From positions 2,852,001 through 2,916,000 of the forward strand of contig OY282380.1 in the NCBI GenBank assembly GCA_958295885.1: DNA of 64,000 nt, given 5' to 3'. The notes below the pieces were generated by a model. It saw nothing but the letters and a program-made list of their open reading frames with translations. It was not told the DNA's origin and searched no databases. The stretch's first letter is position 1. Every line of letters begins with the position of its first letter. A program made the position numbers and the translations under genes. Shown piece by piece: positions 17,022 through 26,152 of the stretch. The DNA comes from Arenicellales bacterium (GTDB lineage: Bacteria > Pseudomonadota > Gammaproteobacteria > Arenicellales > JAJDZL01).

Positions 17022-18750
17022 GTTTGTATTCTTACGTCCATGGTGGCTGCTGTTGATTCCGCTGGGATTTTTCTTGGCGTACTGCATTACTCGCCCAAAT
17101 ACTCAAAGCTGGCGGCAGATTTGCGACGCAGAACTTCTGTCTCGTTTGATGGTGGGCGAATCAGGAAAATCGACTTTTTTTGTCCGTGCGCTTGCTTTTT
17201 TAGGTTGGACTCTCGCAGCGTTGGCGCTTGCTGGTCCCGCATGGGACAAGGAAGAAACAGTTCTTTACGAAAATGTTGAGGCAACTGTCGTCGTTTTCGA
17301 TCTGTCGCGGTCAATGGAATCGGTTGATCTGCAACCGACCCGCCTCGAACGTGCCCGGTATAAGGCAATCGAAGTCATCGAACGGAATGAAGATCGAGCG
17401 ATCGGGCTGGTCGTCTTTGCGGGCAGTGCATTTGATGTTACACCAGTATCCGACGACGTAGCCACTGTGATTCATCTTCTGCAGTCGGTTGAAGTGAGCA
17501 TGATGCCCATTCAAGGCAGTCGTGCGAGTGAAGGGCTGATTCGCGGAAGACAGCTGCTTGAAAATTCCGGATACAAGACCGGGTCGATTCTTCTCCTGAC
17601 GGACGGGGTTGACAAAGCAGCAGAGAAGGAGGCGGAACACGCGCGGAGGAAGGGCTACAAAGTGTCTGTCATTGGAGTGGGTTCAACAAGCGGCGGACCG
17701 ATTCAGTGGGGTGAAGGAGAGTTCTTAAGAGATGACAAAGGTGAATTCGTTTTGGCACCCGTCGATCTAAATGCTCTTGCGGACGTGGCTTCCGCAGGCG
17801 GTGGCAGCTTTTCGCTGGTTTCTACAGAGGACGACCAGGCTCTGTGGCTGAATTCCACTATGGGTGACGATCAGTATCAGCTTGACGAAAACGTTCAGGC
17901 GACGACTTCGAACTGGAAAGATCGAGGGCCATTGCTTCTAATAGTGCTGCTGCCGCTGGTGGCTTTACTGTTTCGCCGAGGCTGGCTGTTTGCAGCAGCA
18001 TTTATTTTGATCGTTCATCCAAATCAGTCGCAGGCGCTGGAGTGGGCTGATTTATGGAAAAGATCTGATCAAAGAGCGAGGCTTGCCATAGAAAATCAGA
18101 TATTTGATGACCCATCTTTGTCCGAAAACCCTCAGTGGAACGGAATTGCCAATTATCGACTGCGAAACTACGAAGAGGCTGGAATCGAATTCAGTCAGCA
18201 AGATGACAGGATTGGGCTCTACAATCATGCAAATGCGCTTGCCAAATTGGGAGATCTGCTTGGTGCGATAGAAAAATATGAGGCTGCGATAGAAATTGAT
18301 CCTGATTTTGAAGATGCCGTTTTTAATCTGGACCTGATCAGGAAGCTGCTTGAAGAACAGGAAATGCAAGGTGACCAAGGAAGTGATCAAGGCGAACAGC
18401 AAGGCTCTCAGCGGGACGATCAAAGTCAAAACGAGTCCCTTGAAGGCGTGTCTCCAAATGGCAGGGAAAGCGAGGAGCAAGGCTTGCGCAGAGAGGGGGA
18501 AGTCGGTCAAAATTCAGGGCGACGGTCGATGGGAGAGGAAAGATCTGATCAGGAAAACAGGGAAATGAGCGAAACTGGTCTGGAAGACAATATCTTGCTG
18601 CAGTCTGAGCTCGATGAAGAACTGAGTCAGGTCATGGAGCAGTGGATGCGTCAGATCCCCGATGATCCAGGCGGCCTGCTGCGTCGAAAGTTTTACTATG
18701 AAAGTCTGACTCGAGAATACGAGCCAATGACTTCTTCGCAGCCTTGGTGA
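17005..18750 (+). CDS. BatB-BatC fusion: vWA domain plus tetratricopeptide repeats
   Basis: A 581-residue protein. Two N-terminal membrane helices lead into a vWA domain with MIDAS-like DLSRSMESVD (about residue 98), LVVFAGSAFDVTPVS and LLLTDGVDKA. A third helix pair occurs around residues 310-340 (LLLIVLLPLVALLF...). After that comes a periplasmic TPR module (YNHANALAKLGDLLGAIEKYEAAIEIDP, about 400-440). The tail is low-complexity, Gln/Glu/Gly-rich and probably disordered, ending in MEQWMRQIPDDPGGLLRRKF. BatB and BatC are separate genes in Bacteroides; the fused form is common in Gammaproteobacteria. Confidence 0.88.
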   Translation: MPEQFEFVFLRPWWLLLIPLGFFLAYCITRPNTQSWRQICDAELLSRLMVGESGKSTFFVRALAFLGWTLAALALAGPAWDKEETVLYENVEATVVVFDLSRSMESVDLQPTRLERARYKAIEVIERNEDRAIGLVVFAGSAFDVTPVSDDVATVIHLLQSVEVSMMPIQGSRASEGLIRGRQLLENSGYKTGSILLLTDGVDKAAEKEAEHARRKGYKVSVIGVGSTSGGPIQWGEGEFLRDDKGEFVLAPVDLNALADVASAGGGSFSLVSTEDDQALWLNSTMGDDQYQLDENVQATTSNWKDRGPLLLIVLLPLVALLFRRGWLFAAAFILIVHPNQSQALEWADLWKRSDQRARLAIENQIFDDPSLSENPQWNGIANYRLRNYEEAGIEFSQQDDRIGLYNHANALAKLGDLLGAIEKYEAAIEIDPDFEDAVFNLDLIRKLLEEQEMQGDQGSDQGEQQGSQRDDQSQNESLEGVSPNGRESEEQGLRREGEVGQNSGRRSMGEERSDQENREMSETGLEDNILLQSELDEELSQVMEQWMRQIPDDPGGLLRRKFYYESLTREYEPMTSSQPW

Positions 18751-18756
18751 TCAAAA

Positions 18757-20496
18757 GTGTCGAAGAGAATGCTTGAACGAACGACGATTTTTGCTCTCTG
18801 GATGTACGTGCTCGCTCCAGCAGTGGTCTGGGCTTCCATTGAGGTGCATGCTGAGCTGGATCGAACCCCAATATTCCTGGATGAATCGGTGAACTTGATT
18901 TTGACCGCAAAGGGCACTTCTCAAGTGAGTGAGGATCCTGATACGTCGCCTCTGCGAAAAGACTTTGAGATTCTCGGACGATCCATTCAAACGAGTATAA
19001 ACATCGTCAATCATGTCCAAGAAATCGTTCACCGCTGGATCATCGAAATCAAGCCGCTGCGGCCTGGAATCACGGAAATTCCCGCAATCACAATTGAGGG
19101 AAAGCAAACCGAGCCGATATCTCTCGAAGTCAAGAAATTTTCGGGGAACGTACTGACAGCAGGAGACGACATTTTCATGGAAGTAGAAATCAAGCCAAGA
19201 AATCCTTATGTTCAATCGCAGGCGACATTTATCGTGCGCTTATATATTTCGAAGTCGGTTGGAGTTCCAGAAGGGTCGATCAGCAATCCAACGCTCGCTT
19301 TCAGTCAAATTGAAAAGCTGGGACAGGACCGCAGATATCAGGCGCGGCGTGCAGGAGTTGACTATCGGGTCATTGAAAAAAGACATGCCATCTTTCCGGA
19401 ACAGAGCGGTACTATGGAAATTCCTGCAATCGTATTCAACGGTGTTGTTTCCAGACAGGATTCCCGAACTTTGCAGACAGAAATTACGAGGGAACGAATC
19501 AGTTCGTCACCTCTTCAGATTTCAGTGCGACCGAAGCCTGCATCCTTCAGCGGTGCGACTTGGCTGCCCGCGAGTGACCTGCAGATCAGCGATTCATGGG
19601 ATGGAAACTTTCCAAAACTGGAATCTTCAAAACCGGTGACTCGAGAAATTCGCATTTCAGCCGTCGGATTGAGAGCGTTGCAGCTGCCAGCTCCTGCATT
19701 TGAGGAAAATGATTCAACCCGCATCTATGGAAACGCGCCCGTGTTGGAAACGAGTGAAAGTCATGAGTGGGTATTAGGGGAGAGGAAAGAGGAGTATGTC
19801 ATCATCCCCGAGAGAGATGTGAATATTGTTGTTCCAGAGTTTAGAGTCGTCTGGTGGGATGTTGACGAGGATCGAGAAAAAGTGGCGAGTCTGCCCATGA
19901 TAACAGCGGTTGGCACGCCAATCACAGTGGTCGAGGACCAGACTCCGGTCACTGAAGATCAGTCCGGACAGCCGGACAGCATTCAGATCAGCGCCAGCAA
20001 GCTTGATTCGTTCTGGAAATGGATGAGTCTGGGGCTCTTCGCATTGTGGCTCCTGACGCTGTTGATTTGGTATTTGAAACGAAACTCATACAGGGTTCAA
20101 ACGCAGGGCGAATCCGATGAACGGGCGCGGTCAGCTAGGAGAAGGAAAAGCTTCTTGAGAGAAATTCGACGCGCCTGCTCAGATGGGAACGCTGAGACCG
20201 CGTGCACGGCACTTCTGAATTGGGCCAGGCATCAGTGGCAGCGCAATCCACCGCGGAATCTGATGGAAATCGGCAGGCGGATGCAAGACGAGCTGCTGAT
20301 GAAAGAATTGAAGACTTTAGATCAGGTTCGCTATTCCAAACAGAAATCGACGTGGAATGGCGCCAGACTGTGGACTTTATTTCGACGCGCGAATGTTCGT
20401 CTTGTCAGAAAGCCAAAAAGGAAGCGCTGGTTTTCGTCCTGGTGGAAATCTGAAGCTCAGCTTGAAGAACTATGGCCTGAAAGCGGCGCGTCGTGA
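18757..20496 (+). CDS. batD: BatD-like oxygen-tolerance protein
   Basis: A 579-residue envelope protein. A signal peptide (IFALWMYVLAPAVVWA) is followed by tandem beta-rich domains typical of BatD (ELDRTPIFLDESVNLILTAKG; EIKPRNPYVQSQATFIVRLYIS). One transmembrane helix lies near residues 424-444 (WMSLGLFALWLLTLLIWYLKR), and a ~130-residue cytoplasmic tail ends the protein. GTG at 18757 and ATG at 18769 are both possible starts; both leave a signal peptide. It completes the operon begun by moxR. The role is inferred from operon context and family; no enzymatic motif is visible. Confidence 0.85.
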   Translation: MSKRMLERTTIFALWMYVLAPAVVWASIEVHAELDRTPIFLDESVNLILTAKGTSQVSEDPDTSPLRKDFEILGRSIQTSINIVNHVQEIVHRWIIEIKPLRPGITEIPAITIEGKQTEPISLEVKKFSGNVLTAGDDIFMEVEIKPRNPYVQSQATFIVRLYISKSVGVPEGSISNPTLAFSQIEKLGQDRRYQARRAGVDYRVIEKRHAIFPEQSGTMEIPAIVFNGVVSRQDSRTLQTEITRERISSSPLQISVRPKPASFSGATWLPASDLQISDSWDGNFPKLESSKPVTREIRISAVGLRALQLPAPAFEENDSTRIYGNAPVLETSESHEWVLGERKEEYVIIPERDVNIVVPEFRVVWWDVDEDREKVASLPMITAVGTPITVVEDQTPVTEDQSGQPDSIQISASKLDSFWKWMSLGLFALWLLTLLIWYLKRNSYRVQTQGESDERARSARRRKSFLREIRRACSDGNAETACTALLNWARHQWQRNPPRNLMEIGRRMQDELLMKELKTLDQVRYSKQKSTWNGARLWTLFRRANVRLVRKPKRKRWFSSWWKSEAQLEELWPESGAS

Positions 20497-20540
20497 AGTG
20501 CTTTCGAGCCCGCAGAGCAGGTCGTATTTGATTGTCTGTC

Positions 20541-21053
20541 TCAAGCGCGTTTAATTTTTAAGAACTGGATCAATGAAACGACAGAAAACGCAAGAAATGC
20601 AATCAATGTCCAACCAGGGATGCTGATTCCCAGAAATGTCCACAATGTTTCTGCACATTCACCGGTGCCCGCAAATATGATCCCTAAAGCCTGCATGAAA
20701 GGATAATTGCCCAGGATGAATTCGATTCCCGGAAAACACTCGGGAATTCGGTCAGAAGGCAGATTTTGCAGCCACACGTGGCGACCGGCCACCGCAGTCC
20801 CAAACAGGGAGAAAAACATAATTAAGCCCAAGTAGAAGAGCTGACCTCGTGTTCCTGGATGATGTAGAAAAGCAACCAGACACAAACTCCCAATGATGAT
20901 CATGGCGTATCTCTGAACCATGCAAAGAGGACAGGGGTCAAGGTAAAGAACGTACTGAAAATAAAGCGCGATCCCTACCATGACAGCGCACACCAGAGCA
21001 ATTCCGATATTTGTTACGCGAAAGTTTGGCCAATGTAGTATTGATAGATTCAA
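20541..21053 (-). CDS. dsbB: Disulfide bond formation protein B
   Basis: A 170-residue inner-membrane quinone reductase that reoxidises DsbA and passes electrons to ubiquinone. It has four transmembrane helices. The first periplasmic loop carries CPLC (residues ~41-44), and the second loop carries the other essential pair (ECFPGIEFILGNYPF and GTGECAETLW). Length and motif spacing are those of the family. It is convergent with batD, whose stop lies 44 bases away, and no clear terminator was seen between them. Confidence 0.95.
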   Translation of the reverse strand: MNLSILHWPNFRVTNIGIALVCAVMVGIALYFQYVLYLDPCPLCMVQRYAMIIIGSLCLVAFLHHPGTRGQLFYLGLIMFFSLFGTAVAGRHVWLQNLPSDRIPECFPGIEFILGNYPFMQALGIIFAGTGECAETLWTFLGISIPGWTLIAFLAFSVVSLIQFLKIKRA

Positions 21054-21293
21054 CGATAGACTCCTGGCAGCGGGTAATCCGAAAGCATACGCATTTTACA
21101 ATTTAATTCAATTTGACCGGAATCCGGTTAAATTGTTTGTTTCTTTGCAGCATAATGTACATCGTATCGACACCGAAATCGACAGAAATTTCAGCTAAAA
21201 CGCGACTTCAGCAATCAGTTTATCGCTGGCTTTCATTCTATGTTCAATTTGACTTACAGATTTTCCCTCTCAGTCCAAAGCGATTGATTTAAT

Positions 21294-22043
21294 ATGAAAA
21301 TTCTATTGATCAATCCGAATACTACCGAGTTCGTGACGCAGCGGGCAGTCGAAGCGGCAAGAACCGCAGCTGATGCTCGTTCCACGATCGAAGGCGTAAC
21401 GGGAACATTTGGAGCCGAGATCATCAACAGCGAAACCGATATGGCGATCGGCGCTCATTCAGCAGTAGACCTGGCTGCAAAACATGCTGAAGGATTTGAT
21501 GCAGTTGGATTGGCGGTGTCATTCGATGTTGGACTGCGGGCAGTTCGGGAAATGCTGAAAATTCCGGTTGCGGGCATGGCCCAGGCGTCCATCTGCCGCG
21601 CGTTGGAGCTGGGTAACAGAATCTCCCTGATATCTTTTGGGAAACGCACGAAGCCTTTGTATGAGCGACTTGCACTGCAGTATTTGACCGCTGACCAATT
21701 GGCAGGCGTTTGCTGTATCGATTCGCTCAGTGAAGCCGAGCTGAAAGACTCCGACCGGCTGCGACAGCGAATTGCAGAGGAGATTCAGAGAACCCGCCAG
21801 CGGCATGACTGTGATACAGTCATATTGTTGGCAACTGCATTTGCCGGACTCAAAGTGGAGGAATTGATCGATATGCCCGCAGTGGATGCAACGCATGCGA
21901 TGATCCGAATGTTAGAACGGTCTGATTCAGAACCGGATATTGCCAGACTGCTTGTCGACGACACATGGCCAGAGAGCAAAATCGTCAAAGGAGTATCCAC
22001 AGAGCTTGCTGATTTTTACCTTCGTTTTCCAAGTGATGATTAA
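21294..22043 (+). CDS. Asp/Glu/hydantoin racemase-fold protein lacking both catalytic cysteines
   Basis: A 249-residue protein with the hydantoin/Asp-Glu racemase fold. The N-terminus KILLINPNTTEF is the family signature, and IPVAGMAQASI and AVDATHAMIRMLE align with the second half. The two cysteines that act as paired acid/base in true racemases (in ACFGDPGL- and LGCAG-type motifs) are replaced: AVSFDVGL has Val and LLATAFAGL has Ala. It is therefore unlikely to racemise by the known two-base mechanism. It may be a non-racemising relative or have a different catalytic residue. Its stop codon overlaps the edge of a decayed transposase. Confidence 0.78.
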   Translation: MKILLINPNTTEFVTQRAVEAARTAADARSTIEGVTGTFGAEIINSETDMAIGAHSAVDLAAKHAEGFDAVGLAVSFDVGLRAVREMLKIPVAGMAQASICRALELGNRISLISFGKRTKPLYERLALQYLTADQLAGVCCIDSLSEAELKDSDRLRQRIAEEIQRTRQRHDCDTVILLATAFAGLKVEELIDMPAVDATHAMIRMLERSDSEPDIARLLVDDTWPESKIVKGVSTELADFYLRFPSDD

Positions 22044-22715
22044 CGACGAGTTTGGCACAGCCGGTCCAATTTCGCGAAACCAGATGACACATCCTTATTA
22101 ACCCATCTTTGCCGGACGCTGTGCAAACTGTGCCGGACGCCATTGGCATGAATCGTCAGACGCAAACTATGACAGGCCTGACAGGCCAGTACTGAAACAA
22201 TCAGGTGCGCCTTGATATGCGCCAGAGACCGGTGATAGATTAGCCTCAGCCCGAGCTCCGATTTCAAGCTGCGGAAGGTCGTTTCCACCTCACTGAGCGT
22301 CCAGTACAACTTTGCTGCCCGCGCTTCGTCCCATTCGGTGAGCGAGGTTCGCAGCAGATACATGCCGGCAGTAGTACTTCGTTCCTCATGCTTGCTGTTC
22401 CATGCCCATTTCACATCAGCGGCGTTTCTGCCAGTCTCATGGGCACCACTTCAATCTCATATTGAGCGCTCAGGCGTTTGTAATTCTGATGCAATCGACC
22501 GACTTTTTCCAGCACCTTGTCAAAGCGTTTGATCCGACGAGGGATGGACAGGTCCTGGTTCAGATAATCGAGCTCTTGTTCCAGTCGATGGCACGCCCGG
22601 CTCAGTATGCTGCGCTCTGCAGAATCGAAGGTGCGTCGCACCCGGACCTGCCGCAGATCAATGAAACCTGCTTCATGTTGTGCCGAAATGTCTGTTGCCT
22701 CGTGGTTGCATAACC
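22040..22715 (-). pseudogene. IS1634/IS4-like DDE transposase, frameshifted C-terminal remnant
   Basis: Two minus-strand reading frames (22411-22715 and 22040-22414) join through a frameshift near 22412 to give the C-terminal ~220 residues of a DDE transposase. The key patch WTLSEVETTFRSLKSELGLRLIYH resembles the Y-(2)-R-(3)-E-(6)-K signature of IS4/IS1634-type enzymes, with the last catalytic glutamate in EVETTF. The catalytic N-terminal half is gone. The remnant's stop codon lies inside the last codons of the upstream racemase-fold gene, so one end of the old insertion is probably at about 22040. Confidence 0.7.
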
Positions 22716-23585
22716 GCTTAATTTACAAAATCGACAAACGAATGATCAGCTTTGGCAGAATTTTTTTTCTGCGCTCGCAGATTTTTTCACATCAAATGAC
22801 GTGCCCGATATTCTGTGATGAATTCAGATAAACGAATAGCTCTGTATGATATACGCATTTTATGTGAGCCCACTGTTCAAGTGTATTTCCAGCATTCGAG
22901 TACGACCTGCCGGACTAACGAATAGCCTTAGATTCAATTGCAATTGACGAGGTAAATGCTTGAAAATTCGTAAAATGAGTCATGAAATGAACAATTGCGA
23001 GAGATTCAGTCAAATCTAAAAGTGCTTGAAAATTTTGCACAGCCCAACTACTTCAGACTAATTGAGGATTTTATTTGTAAAATTTCAATGTATTAGTATC
23101 ATAAGATTGTGTGATTTGAACTCTGATGCTTGAGATGCCTGTTTTCTTATCGTTAATTTTTGAACAAGAATTGGCTTTATTTTTCGAGTGAGGTGTCTGG
23201 CGAAAATGGTTATCCGAAAAGAAATTTAAGATCCCGTTGGCATTCATTGCATCATTGTTCGCTTGTGCTAAGACAGATTTCGATTTTCTAGCGATAATGT
23301 TTGTTAAACCAGTTGAGAGTTCAAATGCATTTGATTTCGGAATCATCGCCACGGGTGCAGAAGTTGCCGGTGGCAGAAAGGTAGTGATCTTGCTGTTTCA
23401 AGGCATTCTCGGTTTCGGGAACGATGCAGTTGAGGCGCGTATTGAAGCCAGATTAAGATTTGAACAAATAAAGTGTCCAGGGAACAGGGGCTCCAATTTC
23501 ATGGAAGAATAGGGCATTTACACGACACAATCCACTATCATGGGCACCTCCTGTCAACTACCACTACTCTTGAAGGTAAGCAGCT
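22716..23585. other. AT-rich gene-poor region
   Basis: About 870 bases with no supportable gene. Two overlapping short frames on opposite strands near 23070-23510 show neither family similarity nor a ribosome-binding site. The sequence is AT-rich and borders transposase debris, so it may be older mobile-element sequence. Confidence 0.5.
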
Positions 23586-23873
23586 ATGACGACACCAATA
23601 CGTCCCCTATCGGTTAAACTTGACCCTGAACTTCGCGCGCGGATGCAAAAATTAGCGAGTGCCCGGCAACGCTCAATGCACTGGATGATGTGCGATGCAA
23701 TCCGGTGCTATGTTGACAATGAAGAAAAGCGCGAACATATGCGGCTTGACACCCTTCGCAATTGGGAAGAATATGAAGCCAACGGTTTGCATATCACCGC
23801 TTCAGAAGCGAAGCAGTGGATATCGAGTTGGTTCACGGAGAATGAGTTGCCATCGCCGAAATGCCACAAGTAG
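23586..23873 (+). CDS. Ribbon-helix-helix antitoxin (CopG/ParD-like)
   Basis: A 95-residue protein whose first ~45 residues (RPLSVKLDPELRARMQKLASARQRSMHWMMCDAIRCYV) form a ribbon-helix-helix DNA-binding domain. The remainder is an acidic helical tail that would wrap the toxin. It is encoded directly upstream of, and overlapping by 13 bases, a RelE/ParE-type toxin gene, the standard type II arrangement in which the antitoxin also represses the operon. Confidence 0.85.
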   Translation: MTTPIRPLSVKLDPELRARMQKLASARQRSMHWMMCDAIRCYVDNEEKREHMRLDTLRNWEEYEANGLHITASEAKQWISSWFTENELPSPKCHK

Positions 23874-24172
23874 TATTCACAGCTGCTGCGACACTCGATT
23901 TACGTCGTTTACGAGAATTTCTTGACGAAGTCAATACCACTGCCGCGCAGAAAGCGGTTGCTAGAATCATGAGTGTGACGAATTTGCTTGAGCAACAACC
24001 GTATATTGGACGTCCGATAGAAGACCTACCAGATCAATATCGAGAACTAGCTGTGATGTTTGGTGGCAGCGGATATATGATGCGTTATCGTATTGAAGCA
24101 GATGTGATTGCTGTGCTGGCAATTCGGCATCAGCGCGAGGCCAGTTACTCCGGGCAATCTTCGCCCTTATAA
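23861..24172 (+). CDS. RelE/ParE-superfamily toxin
   Basis: A 103-residue protein with the RelE/ParE beta-alpha fold pattern: VVFTAAATLDLRRLREFLDE, LLEQQPYIGRPIEDLPDQYRELAVMFGGSGYMMRYRIEADVIAVLAIRHQRE. The C-terminal IRHQRE is the usual last strand of the family. ParE members inhibit gyrase and RelE members cut ribosome-bound mRNA. The catalytic set seen here does not decide between them. It overlaps the antitoxin gene, and a strong terminator follows at 24341. Confidence 0.85.
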   Translation: MPQVVFTAAATLDLRRLREFLDEVNTTAAQKAVARIMSVTNLLEQQPYIGRPIEDLPDQYRELAVMFGGSGYMMRYRIEADVIAVLAIRHQREASYSGQSSPL

Positions 24173-24340
24173 CGCCCCATCTGCTTTCGCAGAGCCCAAA
24201 TGATGTAGCGTTCTTCAATTCCATAATGCAGGCACTCCAACAAAGAGTGAAATCATTGAATCTTCCCAAACTGACGACAATTCCATTAGCATAACTGCCT
24301 AGTTTAAAAGCGGCACTGACACTTATTAGGCGGACCTATC

Positions 24341-24381
24341 AGGGGGTGCTATGACAAACCGCACACCCCCTCCCTTTTTTT
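24341..24381 (+). terminator. Rho-independent terminator downstream of the toxin-antitoxin pair
   Basis: An 8-bp GC-rich stem (AGGGGGTG at 24341-24348 with CACCCCCT at 24364-24371) and 15-base loop are followed by CCC and a run of seven Ts. It is oriented to end plus-strand transcription of the RHH/RelE operon, about 170 bases after the toxin stop. Confidence 0.75.
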
Positions 24382-24844
24382 CCGGCAAGCATTGAATCCC
24401 GGACGTGAATCGGTCCCCTCGAATACAAAAACTGGAAAATTTAAGATTGATTCCACTCTGGAGTCAGGTATTCCTCAGTGTAGAAATAATGAAAGCACCC
24501 GGTTATAGCGGCTACTTTGTTACATTTATTAGCTTGTTGAATATGATGCAAGAGATTGTTCAGAGAGAGTGCGTCAACGAACATAGGTTGTCACAGAGTC
24601 TGGTCAAAAGTGCCCTAATTCCTAGCTAGTGTCTGCCCAAGAATCCCTCTTTTTAAACGAATTTGATAGTTTTCTTGAGAAATATCCAGCATTTTTTGGA
24701 TGAATTTTGCCTCAAAGGCGCTACCGCCGTCAAATTGCAGGCGATTCGTTCAATTTTGCTGATTTCGGTTGTTATTTCAGACGCGACTCTCCCTGTTCCC
24801 AACAGCAAGGGGCTTTGGAACGGTGCTGGCGACGTCGATGCGTC

Positions 24845-25115
24845 AGGCTACACGCAATCGCGCCTTTTCCGCCGCAGCAGTTGGTGCTCTTGGCGCTGCA
24901 GCAGACCAATACGGTGCACATTGGCCGACAGAATCGAAAGCGAAACCATGCTCGAAAAACCGTCCGCACCATGACTGCGAATCCAGTCTAAACCTCGATG
25001 CTCCAGATTGTTCACCGCCGACTCTATCCCCGGATGCTGCTTGCGTGCCGCCTACATCGGCACCGCCACATCCACATCCGAGCCTTGCCACAGAATCTCA
25101 TGATGTAGGATGAAC
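24845..25115 (-). pseudogene. ISNCY-like transposase, C-terminal remnant with in-frame stop
   Basis: The minus strand reads HHEILWQGSDVDVAVPM, then a TAG stop where a tyrosine codon is expected, then AARKQHPGIESAVNNLEHRG and DWIRSHGADGFSSMVSLSI, ending in NVHRIGLLLQRQEHQL. The ESAVNNLEHRGLD and VHRIGLLL patches are typical of the C-terminus of a group of ISNCY-family DDE transposases. The in-frame stop and the missing upstream part show it is dead. N-terminal remnants of the same type occur elsewhere in the window. Confidence 0.65.
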
Positions 25116-25431
25116 TGATATTGATCCTCTTATATCCAGCTGTAAGGCGCACTATTCCAATTGATTTATTAATCAGAGCAAGCCGAGCTCACAGCGCTTA
25201 CTTCAGATGCCAGCGTTTTTCACAACACCGATGGTGCTGGACGGTCACATCTACTCTGCCTGCCGCGACCAATGTCCGGACAGTCCGCCTGCTGCTGTAC
25301 GTGGCTGCCCTCACTCTACAGAAACTGATATCACCCCCAAATTGGAGATTAAAATAAAGAGAAGGAGATCCATACGCCCACAATTGGAATTGGCGTGTGT
25401 GGAGTGCTAAAATTTTTATCTTGCATCCGTC

Positions 25432-25440
25432 TGTTATAAT
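25432..25440 (+). promoter_or_regulatory. Extended -10 promoter for petABC
   Basis: TGT directly precedes a perfect TATAAT (25435-25440), forming an extended -10 element. No good -35 is visible, which is acceptable for this promoter class. It lies 116 bases upstream of the Rieske gene and is the best candidate for the bc1 operon. Confidence 0.45.
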
Positions 25441-25555
25441 TTTTTCGCTAAGTGAGTCCCCGATATTCTGAATTGCACGGTTATCAATTCAGAATCAAGC
25501 TTAAATATTAATATTCTCATGGGCTCTCTCATTTTCAAAAGCAAGAGGTTGGAAA

Positions 25556-26152
25556 ATGGCTGAGAAAGCGGTTGATCAGGAGCGTAGACGGTTTCTGACA
25601 GGATTAACGACGGGCGTAGGCGCTGCGGGAGCCGCTGTCGCTGTCGTTCCCTTCGTATCGAGTATGGCTCCGAGTGCGAAAGCGCGGGCGGCAGGCGCCC
25701 CAGTTCAAATTGACATTGCCGATTTAGAACCAGGAAAACTTCTCAAGGTAGAATGGAGAGGCAAACCGGTTTGGGTCATTAAACGAACGACCGAGATGCT
25801 TCAGTCTTTGGGCAAAGTTACGAGTGAACTTGTGGACCCGGATTCACAGCGGGAGCAGCAGCCAGCTTATGCAAAAAACGAAACTCGGTCGATTACGCCA
25901 GAAGTACTGGTGCTGATTGGACTGTGCACTCATCTTGGTTGCTCGCCGCTGGGAAAACTTAAGCCGGGGGAACTGGATGCAGAGTGGCAGGGCGGATTCT
26001 TCTGTCCTTGTCACGGTTCTAAATTTGACCTCGCTGGCAGAGTGTACAAAGGCGTACCTGCTCCTTCGAATCTTGAAGTTCCTCCTCATAGATTTTTATC
26101 GGATTCGACCTTGGAAATTGGAGTCGACACAGCGGAGGATCAACTGGCGTGA
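25556..26152 (+). CDS. petA: Ubiquinol-cytochrome c reductase Rieske iron-sulfur subunit
   Basis: A 198-residue subunit of the cytochrome bc1 complex that carries electrons from ubiquinol to cytochrome c1. A twin-arginine signal/anchor (RRRFLTGLTTGVGAAGAAVAVVPF, about residues 10-33) places the iron-sulfur domain on the periplasmic side. The 2Fe-2S ligands are in CTHLGC (residue ~123) and CPCHGS (~143), and the disulfide-forming cysteines are present in the same boxes. GAPVQIDIADLEPGKLLKVEWRGKPVWV is conserved. It overlaps the cytochrome b gene by 4 bases. The AAGAGGTTGG stretch supplies the ribosome-binding site. Confidence 0.96.
   Translation: MAEKAVDQERRRFLTGLTTGVGAAGAAVAVVPFVSSMAPSAKARAAGAPVQIDIADLEPGKLLKVEWRGKPVWVIKRTTEMLQSLGKVTSELVDPDSQREQQPAYAKNETRSITPEVLVLIGLCTHLGCSPLGKLKPGELDAEWQGGFFCPCHGSKFDLAGRVYKGVPAPSNLEVPPHRFLSDSTLEIGVDTAEDQLA

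Larger units (their letters stand above)
24173..25431. other. Gene-poor region with a terminator and a transposase remnant
   Basis: No intact gene is present between the toxin gene and the petABC promoter. It contains the terminator at 24341-24381 and an ISNCY-like transposase remnant at 24845-25115. The rest (24400-24840 and 25120-25430) shows short unsupported frames only. Confidence 0.6.

Noticed and set aside
23071..23512. Two overlapping frames of ~90 residues on opposite strands
   Set aside because: Neither has a start signal, conserved motif or coding-like composition; the region is AT-rich non-coding DNA.
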